Positions 25,333 through 33,728 of a stretch of DNA of 64,000 nt are shown here, piece after piece. Each line of letters starts with the position of its first letter. Positions within the stretch are counted from its first letter, which is position 1. The stretch spans positions 310,001 through 374,000 of the forward strand of contig CAWKGA010000008.1 of the NCBI GenBank assembly GCA_963849095.1, written 5' to 3'. Made by a program: the position numbers and the translations under genes. The notes under the pieces are model-generated. The model made no database searches, was not told the DNA's origin, and worked only from the letters and a program-made list of their open reading frames with translations. The stretch comes from JASHUC01 sp963849095. GTDB taxonomy: Bacteria > Pseudomonadota > Gammaproteobacteria > Steroidobacterales > Steroidobacteraceae.

Positions 25333-27394
25333 ATGCTCGGACGCCTGCTCGGTATCGTCTTGGCAGTGGTGGGCGCGTTCGCGGTGGGCGGCATCGCCCT
25401 GCATCGCCACGAGCCGATCAATGCGATGTGGCTCGTCGTCGCGGCGATCTGTATCTACACGCTCGGTTATCGCTTCTACGCGGCGTGGATCACGGCGCGC
25501 GTATTCGAAGCGGATCCGAACCGAGCCACGCCTGCCGAGCGGCTCAACGATGGCCGCGACTTCGTGCCGACCCATCGCTGGATCGTCTTCGGGCATCATT
25601 TCGCCGCGATCGCGGGTCCGGGCCCGCTCGTCGGACCCACCCTGGCCGCGCAGTTCGGCTACCTCCCGGGCACTCTGTGGATCCTCTTCGGCGCGGTGCT
25701 CGGCGGGTGTGTCCAGGACATGACGATCCTGTTCCTCTCCACGCGCCGCGACGGGCGGAGCTTGGGCGAGATGGCGCGCGATGAGCTCGGCCCCTTCGGT
25801 GGCTTCGCGGCGCTCGTCGGCACGCTCCTCATCATGATCATCCTGATCGCGGTGCTCGCCCTCGTGGTCGTGAATGCGATGAAGGGGAGCCCGTGGGCGA
25901 CGTTCTCCGTGGCCGCGACCATTCCGATCGGGATCCTGATCGGGGTGTACCTGAGATACTTGAGGCCGGGCCGCGTGCTCGAGGCAACGGTCATCGGCAT
26001 GGCGCTGCTGCTCCTCGCCGTGGCGGCCGGCGGGTGGATCGATCAGAGCGCGGCCTTGCGCGGGTACTTCGATTGGACCGGGCCGGGGCTCGCCGGATTC
26101 GTCATCGCCTATGGTTGGCTCGCGGCGATCATCCCCGTGTGGCTGCTCCTCGCACCGCGGGGCTATCTCTCGACCTTCCTCAAGCTCGGCGTGATCGGGA
26201 TGCTGGCCATCGCGATCCTCGTGATCCACCCCGATCTGAAGATGCCCGCGCTCACGCAGTTCACGAACGGCGACGGGCCGATCTTCGCAGGCAAGATCTT
26301 TCCGTTCGTCTTCATCACGATCGCCTGCGGGGCGGTGTCGGGCTTCCATGCGCTCATCTCGAGCGGCACGACGCCGAAGATGATCGGCAGCGAGACCGAC
26401 GTGCGCCTCGTCGGGTACGGGAGCATGGCGCTCGAGTCGTTCGTCGCCATCATGGCGATGATCGCCGCGACGCTGCTCGATCCCGGCGTGTTCTTCGCGA
26501 TTAACACGGGAGCGGGCATCGTCGGCGCGACGCCGCAGGCCGCCGTCGCGACGATCTCGAGCTGGGGTTACCCGGTCACCGTCGACCAGATGCAGAATCT
26601 CGCCCACCAGATGGGCGAGCACACGCTCTTCGCCCGCACCGGCGGTGCGCCGTCGCTCGCGGTCGGCATGGCGAGCATATTCAGCTCAACGTTCGGTAAG
26701 GGACTGCTCGCGATGTGGTACCACTTCGCGCTCATGTTCGAGGCGGTGTTCATCTTGACGACGATCGATGCCGGAACGCGCGTCGGGCGGTTCATGCTGC
26801 AGGACTTCCTCGGGCACTTCTCGAAGCCGCTCGGCCGCGTCTCCTGGTACCCTTCGGTCCTCGTCACGAGCGCGGTGATCGTTGCGGGCTGGGGCTACTT
26901 CCTCTACATCGGCGTGATCGATCCGAACGGCGGCGTGCAACATCCTCTGGCCGCTCTTCGGCATCGCGAACCAGATGCTCGCGGCCATCGCGCTCTCGGT
27001 CGCGACCGGAATCCTCATCAAGTCCGGGCGCCTCAAGTACTCGTGGGTGACCGGAGGGCCGCTCGCGTGGCTCGCGATCGTCACGACGGTCGCCGCCTGG
27101 CAGAAGGTGATGAGCCCCGATCCGCAGCTCGGCTTCTTCTCGGGCGCCGCCGATCTCGCACACAAGCTCGCGAGCGGCCTGCTCACGCCGGAGCGCGCCG
27201 CCGTCGCGCCGAAGCTCATCTTCAATCAGCAGCTCGACGGCTGGCTCACCCTGATCTTCACGGCGATCGTGTGGCTCATCATCGTGGACATGCTGCGCGT
27301 GTCCGTTCGCGCCGTGCGCGGCCAGCCGGTACTCGCGAGCTCCGAGGCGCCGAATATCGCGCGGCTACCCGCCGCCGGTGGGGGAGGGTCATGA
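25333..27394 (+). pseudogene. cstA: Carbon starvation protein A (CstA-type peptide/pyruvate transporter), one frameshift
   Basis: The first frame runs to about 26937 and encodes most of the multi-spanning CstA protein: DGRDFVPTHRWIVFGHHFAA, IAGPGPLVGPTLAAQFGYLP, SSGTTPKMIGSETDVRLVGY. The family block LWPLFGIANQMLA resumes in the +1 frame just after and continues to 27394. Removing one base near 26937-26938 (GTGCAACATC to GTCAACATC or GTGAACATC) restores a single frame of about 686 residues. The break falls late, in the C-terminal membrane region. CstA imports pyruvate or peptides under carbon limitation. It is followed by ybdD with a 4-nt overlap, the usual partner. Sequence error is a real possibility. 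Confidence 0.88.
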
Positions 27395-27585
27395 GCGCGG
27401 GGAGCATCGGCGCAGCCTGGCTCGCGTTCTGGCGCGGAGTGCGGACGGCAACCGGGGACGATGCCTACGAGCGCTATCTGCGCCACTACACGGAGGCGCA
27501 CTCGGGCGCGAAGCCCCTGTCCCGCCGCGCCTTCTTCGAGGCCGAGCAGCAGCGCAAGTGGAGCCGGATCAACCGCTGCTGCTGA
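27391..27585 (+). CDS. ybdD: YbdD/YjiX-family small protein
   Basis: A 64-residue protein with TGDDAYERYLRHYTEAHSG and the C-terminal KWSRINRCC, diagnostic of the YbdD/YjiX family, which is encoded next to cstA-type transporters and may serve as an accessory. The ATG overlaps the cstA stop by 4 nt. Confidence 0.92.
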   Translation: MSAGSIGAAWLAFWRGVRTATGDDAYERYLRHYTEAHSGAKPLSRRAFFEAEQQRKWSRINRCC

Positions 27586-27616
27586 TCGCAATGGTGAGAG
27601 GACGTAAGGAGTCGAG

Positions 27617-28261
27617 ATGGCGGAGATGATCCATGAGGGCCCTATGGACGACCTTGGAGGCCAGGGAGAGGTCGATTCGAGCCGCCGCAAGCTGCTGCTC
27701 GGAGCCACGACGCTGGTCGGGGCGGTGGGCGCAGCGTTCACCGCGGTACCGTTCGTCGAATCCTGGTTACCTTCGGAGCGCGCGAAGGCGTTGGGCCTGC
27801 CGACCGAGGTGGACCTGTCGAAGGTCGAGCCCGGGCAGATGATCGTCACGGTCTGGCGGCTGAATCCCATCTACGTGGTCCACCGCACGCCGGAGATGAT
27901 GAAGATGCTCGGCCAGCACGATGAGCTGCTGAAGGATCCGACATCGGACGAGTCGAATCAGCCGGACTACTGCAAGAACGCGATGCGCTCGCGCACCGCC
28001 GAGTGGTACGTGAGCATCGGCACCTGCACGCACCTCGGGTGCCTCCCGAAGCCCTACTTCGACGCGCACGACCCCGTGCTCGGAGCGTACTGGCCGGGCG
28101 GATGGCTCTGCCCCTGCCACGGCTCGCGGTACGACATCTCGGGGCGCGTGTTCGAGGGCTCACCGGCCCCGATCAATCTCAACATCATGCCGTACGCGTT
28201 CGCGAGCGCGACGAGGCTGATCATCGGCGTAGACGACGCCGCGAACGCAAAGAGTTCCTAG
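27617..28261 (+). CDS. petA: Ubiquinol-cytochrome c reductase iron-sulfur (Rieske) subunit
   Basis: A 214-residue Rieske protein. A twin-Arg-like SSRRKLLLGATTLVGAVGAA starts the N-terminal membrane anchor. The [2Fe-2S] ligands are in CTHLGC and CPCHGSRYDISGRV. It transfers electrons from ubiquinol to cytochrome c1 in complex III. No cytochrome b or c1 gene follows. Instead its stop overlaps the stop of the convergent asd gene (CTAG), so it is detached from its usual petABC operon within this window. Confidence 0.93.
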   Translation: MAEMIHEGPMDDLGGQGEVDSSRRKLLLGATTLVGAVGAAFTAVPFVESWLPSERAKALGLPTEVDLSKVEPGQMIVTVWRLNPIYVVHRTPEMMKMLGQHDELLKDPTSDESNQPDYCKNAMRSRTAEWYVSIGTCTHLGCLPKPYFDAHDPVLGAYWPGGWLCPCHGSRYDISGRVFEGSPAPINLNIMPYAFASATRLIIGVDDAANAKSS

Positions 28262-29283
28262 GCGAGGAGCTCCGCGATCTGCACGGCATTCAGCGCCGCG
28301 CCCTTGAGCAGCTGGTCGCCGGCGACGAACAGGGCGATGGAGTGCCCGCTCGGATCGCTCGCATCCTCACGGATGCGGCCGACGAGGATGGGGTCGGCTC
28401 CGGAGGCGTCCTTCGGCATGGGAAAGTAATTCCGCTCGGAATCGTCGACCAGCTTCACGCCGGGCGCGGTCTCGATGATGCGGCGCACCTCGGCGGGCGT
28501 GATGGGCCGCTCGCACTGGAAGTGGATCGCGACGGAGTGCGCCCGCAGCACCGGCACGCGTACGCAGGTCGCCGATATCAGGATGCGGTCGTCGCCGAAG
28601 ATCTTGCGCGTCTCGCGGATGACCTTCGTCTCCTCCTCGTTGTAGCCGGTCTCGGGGTCGATCCTCGAGTTGTGGCTGAAGAGATTGAAGGCGTAAGGGT
28701 GCGGGAGCACCTTGTTCGCGTACGGCCGGCCCTCGAGATGGGCGCGAGTGGACTCGCGCAGCTCCTCCATCGCGGCGGCTCCGGCACCGGAGGCCGCCTG
28801 GTACGTCGCGACGATCAGCCGACGGATGGGGTTCGCTCGATGGATCGGCCAGAGCGGGGTGATGGAGATGATCGTCGAGCAGTTCGGGTTGGCGATGATT
28901 CCCCGGTGCGTGTGGATCGCCTCCGGATTGATCTCCGGCACGACCAGCGGCACGGCCGGGTCCATGCGGAACGCGGACGAGTTGTCGACAACGACGGCTC
29001 CGTGTCCGGTGGCAACCGGAGCGAAGCGCTTGGAGATGCCGCTTCCCGCGGAGAACAGCGCGACATCCACGCCTCGGAAGCTATCCTCGCTGAGCTCTCG
29101 CACGGTGATGGGCTCGTCCCGGAACCGCAGCGTCTTGCCCGCCGACCGGGACGAGGCGAAGAGGCGCAGCTCGGAGAGCGGAAAGCGCCGCTCCTCGAGA
29201 CATCGAATCAATTCCACACCGACCGCGCCGGTGGCTCCCACGATCGCCACGACGGGCGCTGGGGAAGGACGACCAGAAGGCAT
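28258..29283 (-). CDS. asd: Aspartate-semialdehyde dehydrogenase
   Basis: A 341-residue protein. The N-terminal NADP-binding motif is VGATGAVGVELIRCLEERRF. The catalytic Cys is in IANPNCSTI and the substrate-binding region is ATYQAASGAGAAAMEEL. It makes aspartate semialdehyde for lysine, threonine and methionine synthesis. It lies 5 nt downstream of the small zinc-ribbon gene and probably shares its transcript. The stop overlaps the Rieske stop on the other strand. Confidence 0.96.
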   Translation of the reverse strand: MPSGRPSPAPVVAIVGATGAVGVELIRCLEERRFPLSELRLFASSRSAGKTLRFRDEPITVRELSEDSFRGVDVALFSAGSGISKRFAPVATGHGAVVVDNSSAFRMDPAVPLVVPEINPEAIHTHRGIIANPNCSTIISITPLWPIHRANPIRRLIVATYQAASGAGAAAMEELRESTRAHLEGRPYANKVLPHPYAFNLFSHNSRIDPETGYNEEETKVIRETRKIFGDDRILISATCVRVPVLRAHSVAIHFQCERPITPAEVRRIIETAPGVKLVDDSERNYFPMPKDASGADPILVGRIREDASDPSGHSIALFVAGDQLLKGAALNAVQIAELLA

Positions 29284-29288
29284 TTACG

Positions 29289-29531
29289 TCAGGCGGTGGA
29301 GCCGGCCCGCTGGCTCTCGGGGCGGGGGGACTCGCGGGCGGCGGCGATGGCAGGGCGGCTCGTCTTTCTGCGGGTCGGCTTGGCCTCCGCAACGGCGGCA
29401 ATCGGTGCGGAAGGGGGGACGATGATCATCCGATGCACCAGCGAGAGACTGCCGCAGGTGGGGCAGCGGCTCGCCCAACTCGGACACTCCCGCTCGCATG
29501 CTCCACAAATCCGTGCGTGCTCGATTGCCAT
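29289..29531 (-). CDS. Small zinc-ribbon protein of unknown function
   Basis: An 80-residue protein. The first 30 residues hold a four-cysteine zinc ribbon, RICGACERECPSWASRCPTC. The C-terminal half is basic and Pro/Ala-rich, probably disordered. The ATG at 29531 was chosen because it starts just before the ribbon. It lies directly upstream of asd. The function is unknown. Confidence 0.6.
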   Translation of the reverse strand: MAIEHARICGACERECPSWASRCPTCGSLSLVHRMIIVPPSAPIAAVAEAKPTRRKTSRPAIAAARESPRPESQRAGSTA

Positions 29532-29647
29532 GGCCGACGCCTCCTCCACAGCCCGCCTCCGGGTGCTCCCGGAGCGGGGGGGCGAGAGTTTAGCGGATCG
29601 CGCCCGGAGCGCCAAGCGCGGGGCTGATCTTGAGTTAACATACGGCC

Positions 29648-30082
29648 GTGAGCCAGCGCGGAGCGTCTGTCGGTGTCCGGTTGCGGATCGATATCGGTCC
29701 GGAGAGCTCGATCGGGCCGGGGAAAATCGCCTTGCTCGAGCACATCGAGGCGACCGGGTCGCTGTCGCAGGCGGCGCGCGACCTCGGGATGAGCTACCGG
29801 CGCGCCTGGCTGCTGCTCGATGACCTCAACCACGCCCTCGGAGAGCCGGTCACTACCATGAGCGTCGGCGGGGCCGGGGGCGGCGGAGCGGAGCTCACGC
29901 TGTTCGGCCGCAAGCTCATCGCCGCGTACCGCGACGTGGAGCATGCGAGTCATGACGTGGCGGCCGAGCGGCTCGCGTGGCTCGCGGGCGGCTCCACCTC
30001 GCCGCGGGAGCCCAAAGGCGCCGAGCGCCGGCCCGTGTCGCGGCCGCTCGCGAAGCACCCTCCCAAGCGGAGGCGACCGTGA
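29648..30082 (+). CDS. ModE-like N-terminal winged-helix regulator lacking molybdate-binding domain
   Basis: A 144-residue protein matching the DNA-binding domain of ModE: IGPGKIALLEHIEATGSLSQ, AARDLGMSYRRAWLLLDDLN and ELTLFGRKLIAAYRDVE. The molybdate-binding TOBE/Mop domains of full ModE are absent and the last 40 residues are basic and Pro-rich. Such short forms are often annotated as LysR-like or ModE-like regulators. The start is GTG at 29648. It lies upstream of the formaldehyde dehydrogenase gene and within 20 kb of the Mo-dependent formate dehydrogenase, so a role in C1 or molybdenum control is possible but unproven. Confidence 0.85.
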   Translation: MSQRGASVGVRLRIDIGPESSIGPGKIALLEHIEATGSLSQAARDLGMSYRRAWLLLDDLNHALGEPVTTMSVGGAGGGGAELTLFGRKLIAAYRDVEHASHDVAAERLAWLAGGSTSPREPKGAERRPVSRPLAKHPPKRRRP

Positions 30083-30329
30083 CGCGCCGCACAGTTCGCC
30101 CGCCCGCGGATGAGATAACTTAAATCGCGGTCGCAGCACACCACAACACACGAGCGATGCCAGACGGGGGGTGAGTTCGGTCAGCCCGCAGAGGCTCGCC
30201 GGGACCCGCCAAACGGGGGGCGGTCGGTGCCGCCGGCCGCCAAGGCCGGCCGCGCCATCCATGCGCGACAGCTCGACAGCCACTCGCCGCCGGAATAAAT
30301 TGCACGCAAGAAAGGGCGGGGGGAATCGA
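30083..30329 (+). promoter_or_regulatory. Upstream region of adhC with a small hairpin
   Basis: This 247-nt gap has no convincing gene. GATAACTTAAAT near 30113 is an AT-rich patch in a GC-rich setting and may hold a promoter. GCCGGCC (30232-30238) and GGCCGGC (30244-30250) form a 7-bp stem with loop GCCAA. AAAGGGCGGGGGGAATCGA precedes the adhC ATG. Confidence 0.4.
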
Positions 30330-31439
30330 ATGAAGACCCGGGCGGCGATTGCATACCAGGCGGGCAAGCCTCTCGAAGTGGCGACCGTCAACCTGGCCGG
30401 GCCGAAGTCGGGCGAGGTGCTGGTCGAGATCAAGGCGAGCGGGGTGTGCCACACCGATGAGTTCACGCGCTCCGGAGCCGATCCCGAGGGACTTTTCCCG
30501 GTGATCTTCGGCCACGAGGGAGCGGGGATCGTGGTGGATGTCGGCCCGGGAGTGAGCTCCGTCAAGAAGGGCGATCACGTGATTCCGCTCTACACGCCCG
30601 AGTGCCGCCAGTGCAAGTCGTGCCTGTCGCGCAAGACCAACCTCTGCACGGCGATCCGTGCGACGCAGGGCAAGGGCGTGATGCCCGACGGCACCAGCCG
30701 GTTCTCGCTCGAGGGCCGCATGGTCCACCACTACATGGGATGCTCCACCTTCTCGAACTACACGGTGCTGCCCGAGATCGCGCTCGCGAAGATCCGCGAG
30801 GATGCGCCCTTCGAGAAGGTCTGCTACATCGGCTGTGGCGTCACCACGGGAATCGGTGCCGTCATCAACACGGCGAAGGTCGAGCCGGGTGCGAACGTCG
30901 TGGTGTTCGGGCTCGGAGGGATCGGGCTCAACGTGATCCAGGGAGCCCGAATGGCCGGGGCCGACAAGATCATCGGGGTGGATGTCAATCCGCGGCGCAA
31001 GCCGCTCGCGGAGAAGTTCGGCATGACCCACTTCGTGAATCCCAAGGAAGCGGGCGGCGATCTGGTGCCGCATCTCGTCGCGCTCACGGACGGCGGCGCC
31101 GACTACAGCTTCGAGTGCGTCGGGAACGTGGATCTGATGCGCCAGGCGCTCGAGTGCTGCCACCGCGGCTGGGGCGTGTCGGTCATCATCGGCGTGGCCG
31201 GAGCGGGGCAGGAGGTGAAGACGCGTCCCTTCCAGCTCGTGACGGGGCGGGTGTGGAAAGGGACGGCCTTCGGCGGCGCGCGTGGGCGCACCGACGTACC
31301 GCGCATCGTCGACTGGTACATGGAGCGGAAGATCAACATCGATGATCTGATCACGCACGTGATGCCGCTCGAGAAGATCAACGATGCCTTCGATCTCATG
31401 CACCGGGGCGAATCGATCCGCTCGGTGGTTACTTTCTAA
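30330..31439 (+). CDS. adhC: S-(hydroxymethyl)glutathione dehydrogenase (class III alcohol dehydrogenase)
   Basis: A 369-residue zinc alcohol dehydrogenase. Catalytic zinc ligands are C40 (GVCHTDEF), H62 (FGHEGAG) and the later Cys in YIGCGVTTG. Structural zinc ligands are C92, C95, C98 and C106. The NAD motif is VFGLGGIGLNVIQGA. The full pattern is that of class III glutathione-dependent formaldehyde dehydrogenase, which oxidises S-hydroxymethylglutathione to S-formylglutathione. It lies 20 nt upstream of gfa. Confidence 0.96.
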   Translation: MKTRAAIAYQAGKPLEVATVNLAGPKSGEVLVEIKASGVCHTDEFTRSGADPEGLFPVIFGHEGAGIVVDVGPGVSSVKKGDHVIPLYTPECRQCKSCLSRKTNLCTAIRATQGKGVMPDGTSRFSLEGRMVHHYMGCSTFSNYTVLPEIALAKIREDAPFEKVCYIGCGVTTGIGAVINTAKVEPGANVVVFGLGGIGLNVIQGARMAGADKIIGVDVNPRRKPLAEKFGMTHFVNPKEAGGDLVPHLVALTDGGADYSFECVGNVDLMRQALECCHRGWGVSVIIGVAGAGQEVKTRPFQLVTGRVWKGTAFGGARGRTDVPRIVDWYMERKINIDDLITHVMPLEKINDAFDLMHRGESIRSVVTF

Positions 31440-31459
31440 TTCCAAGCGAGGCAAACAAC

Positions 31460-32032
31460 ATGGCGATCTCAATCCATCCAGCCGTCGATCGCGGCGTGAA
31501 GCCCGGCAGTGCCGGGTTTGCCGGCGGGACGATCAGCTGCAAGTGCACCTCCGCGCCCGTGACCGTGAGCCTGAAGGCCAACGTGGCCTTTGACCACGTG
31601 TGCGGCTGCACGAAGTGCTGGAAGCCGCAGGGCGCGCTGTTCTCGCTCGTCGCGGTGATCGGTCGCGACAAGCTGAGCGTTACCGAGAACGAGAAGAAGC
31701 TCAAGGTGGTGGACCCCAAGGCGGTGATCCAGCGCTACGCCTGCACGGGGTGCGGCGTGCACCTCTACGGCCGGATCGAGAACAAGGACCATCCCTTCTA
31801 CGGATTCGACTTCGTGCATCCCGAGCTCATCAAAGAGCAGGGGTGGGCGGCGCCGGATTTCGCGGCATTCGTCTCCTCCATCATCGAATCCGGGACCCCG
31901 CCGGGGAAGATGGGGGAGGTGCGGGCCCGGCTGAAGGAGTTGAAGCTCGAGCCCTACGATTGCCTCTCACCCGCGCTGATGGACGCGATCGCCACGCACA
32001 CAGCGAAGCAGAAGGGCGTGCTCGCCTCGTAG
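31460..32032 (+). CDS. gfa: S-(hydroxymethyl)glutathione synthase (glutathione-dependent formaldehyde-activating enzyme)
   Basis: A 190-residue zinc protein of the Gfa family. Zinc ligands lie in GTISCKCTSAPV, HVCGCTKCWKPQG and YACTGCGVHLYGRIENKDHP. It speeds condensation of formaldehyde with glutathione, the first step before AdhC. Adjacent adhC and gfa, together with fghA at 11366, give a complete glutathione-dependent route to formate. Confidence 0.95.
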   Translation: MAISIHPAVDRGVKPGSAGFAGGTISCKCTSAPVTVSLKANVAFDHVCGCTKCWKPQGALFSLVAVIGRDKLSVTENEKKLKVVDPKAVIQRYACTGCGVHLYGRIENKDHPFYGFDFVHPELIKEQGWAAPDFAAFVSSIIESGTPPGKMGEVRARLKELKLEPYDCLSPALMDAIATHTAKQKGVLAS

Positions 32033-32034
32033 CT

Positions 32035-32707
32035 TTAGCCGGCCGGTGCGGCGTCGAATCGATGCTGCAGCAGATCGGCGATGTGCTCGACCGTCTCATC
32101 GGGCGGTGGAACCGAGGCGAGGAGCGCCGCATCGTGGGCGTAGTGGCCCTGGCGGGGCAGGATCGTCGTCACGAGGTCGCCCCACGCCGATTTGACGGCG
32201 TGGAGAATGCGGGCCTTGTCGTCGATCATGACGTAGCGGCGGGCGGGGTAGCGCCGCTCGACGGCCGCGAGCATCTGCTCCTTGTGGATGTAGATGAGCA
32301 CGCGGCCGTCCACCGCGTCCCAGAGTCCGGAGCGCTGTACCTTTCTCGGCTGGAAGACCACATCGCCGTCGGAAAGAATGACGGTCGTTCCCGATGCGCC
32401 GAGGTGCTTCAGGACCTCGAGAGTCCCGGGATACAGGCGGCTCGCGAACGGGTAGTCCACGAGGAACGATGACATCTGCAGCAGCCGCGGATCATCCAGA
32501 TTCTCCGTGCGGTACTGCTGGAGCGCGCCCAGGTAATCGACATACCCGAGGCGCGACCGAACCTGCTCGAGGATCTGCGAGTAGCGCTCGCGGCTCGCCG
32601 CGCCGTACTCCCGCTCCAGATGGTCCATGAGGTCGCGGATGAGCTGATCGTTGTCGAGCAGCGTGTTGTCGAACATCGACGAGGAACACGAGCCCCGGGT
32701 CGCGCAC
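32035..32707 (-). CDS. HAD-family hydrolase, frameshifted near its 5' end
   Basis: The main frame (32035-32676) encodes 213 residues with SDGDVVFQPRKVQRSGLWDA and YVMIDDKARILHAVK, typical of HAD motifs II-IV. Motif I is split: GLVFLVDV lies in another frame ending near 32673, and DNTLLDND begins the main frame. Removing one base in GATGTTCGAC (minus strand) joins them into LVFLVDVDNTLLDND, a normal motif I with the nucleophilic Asp. The true start is then GTG at 32707, 2 nt after the SDR stop. The substrate is unknown. If the frameshift is real the enzyme lacks its nucleophile. Confidence 0.78.
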
Positions 32708-32709
32708 GC

Positions 32710-33600
32710 TCAGGCCCCCTCGTCGTAAATCGGATTCGACAGGATCCAGCGTATGGAGTCCGCGCGCGCCTCGTTGAGCGGCTCATCCGGCACGGCCGCG
32801 AGAATCGCTGCGTTCCGCGCGGCGAGCACGTCTTTGAACTCGGGGTGGCTCAGGATGTAAAGCGCGTTGCTGCGGATCCCGTCGAGGACGTAGCGGGCCG
32901 AGGCGACCGCGTCCATGGCGTGCAGGATCATCGCGGGGGGCGGTGCGCCCTGCACGAGCTCCGGGCTCGAGTATCCGGTGCGGGCGAGATGCTCGGGCCG
33001 CCCGGTGCCGCTCTCCGCGATGTTGGATTTCACCGGTCCCGGACAGTACACCGAGACGCCGATCGGCCTCCCGATCATGTCCGTACGCAGCGCCTCCGTG
33101 AGGCCGACCACGGCGAACTTGGATGCGGCATACAGTCCCACGGACCCGAGCGCCGCGAGACCGCCCATCGAGGAGACGTTGACGATGTGGCCCTCGCGGC
33201 CGGAGGTGATCATGCGGGGGAGGAACGTCACGAGCCCGTTCACGACGCCGCCCAGATTCACGCCGAGGACCCAGTCCCAGTCGTCGTAGGTCGCGTGCTC
33301 GATCAGGCCGTGGACGCCGACGCCCGCGTTATTGACGAGAACCTGGATCGGTCCCACCGCGCGCTCCGCCTCGACCGCCGCTCGCGCAAAGCCCGCGCGA
33401 TCCATCACGTCGAGCTCGAGCGGGTGAACCTCGAGCCGGGGCCGGCTCCGGAAGTACGCCATCGCCTCGTCCCGATGCGCCGCGCGGCGATAGGTGAATG
33501 CCACCCTCATGCCTTCCTCGGCGAGGACCTTCACGATGCCGAGACCGATCCCGCTGCTGCCGCCGGTCACGAAGGCCGCTTTGCCTTCGAGCTGTTTCAT
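32710..33600 (-). CDS. Short-chain dehydrogenase/reductase
   Basis: A 296-residue classical SDR. The cofactor motif is FVTGGSSGIGLGIVKVLAEE, then VLVNNAGVGVHG, and the catalytic Ser-Tyr-Lys lies in VNVSSMGG and YAASKFAVVG. The ATG at 33600 follows AAGGGG by six nt; an ATG two codons upstream is possible. The HAD gene follows after 2 nt, so the two likely form an operon. The substrate cannot be assigned. Confidence 0.9.
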   Translation of the reverse strand: MKQLEGKAAFVTGGSSGIGLGIVKVLAEEGMRVAFTYRRAAHRDEAMAYFRSRPRLEVHPLELDVMDRAGFARAAVEAERAVGPIQVLVNNAGVGVHGLIEHATYDDWDWVLGVNLGGVVNGLVTFLPRMITSGREGHIVNVSSMGGLAALGSVGLYAASKFAVVGLTEALRTDMIGRPIGVSVYCPGPVKSNIAESGTGRPEHLARTGYSSPELVQGAPPPAMILHAMDAVASARYVLDGIRSNALYILSHPEFKDVLAARNAAILAAVPDEPLNEARADSIRWILSNPIYDEGA

Positions 33601-33728
33601 GCGCATCCCCTTGGGTCCGGCGCCTGCCGGAAGGGCACTATATCGTAGCCAAATTTTACAATCTGTTGCATAACGATTTTGCGGACCTGCCATGCTACTG
33701 GGAAATTCGCAGGGGGTCGGTGAGGGGG
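33601..33728. promoter_or_regulatory. AT-rich divergent promoter region between SDR and macA
   Basis: The 128-nt gap has an AT-rich core around 33638-33686 (TATATCGTAG, AAATTTTACAATC, GCATAACGATTTT), unlike its GC-rich surroundings. It likely holds promoters for both directions. TACAAT could serve as a + strand -10 and TATAGT as a minus strand -10, but matching -35 boxes are weak. Confidence 0.4.
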
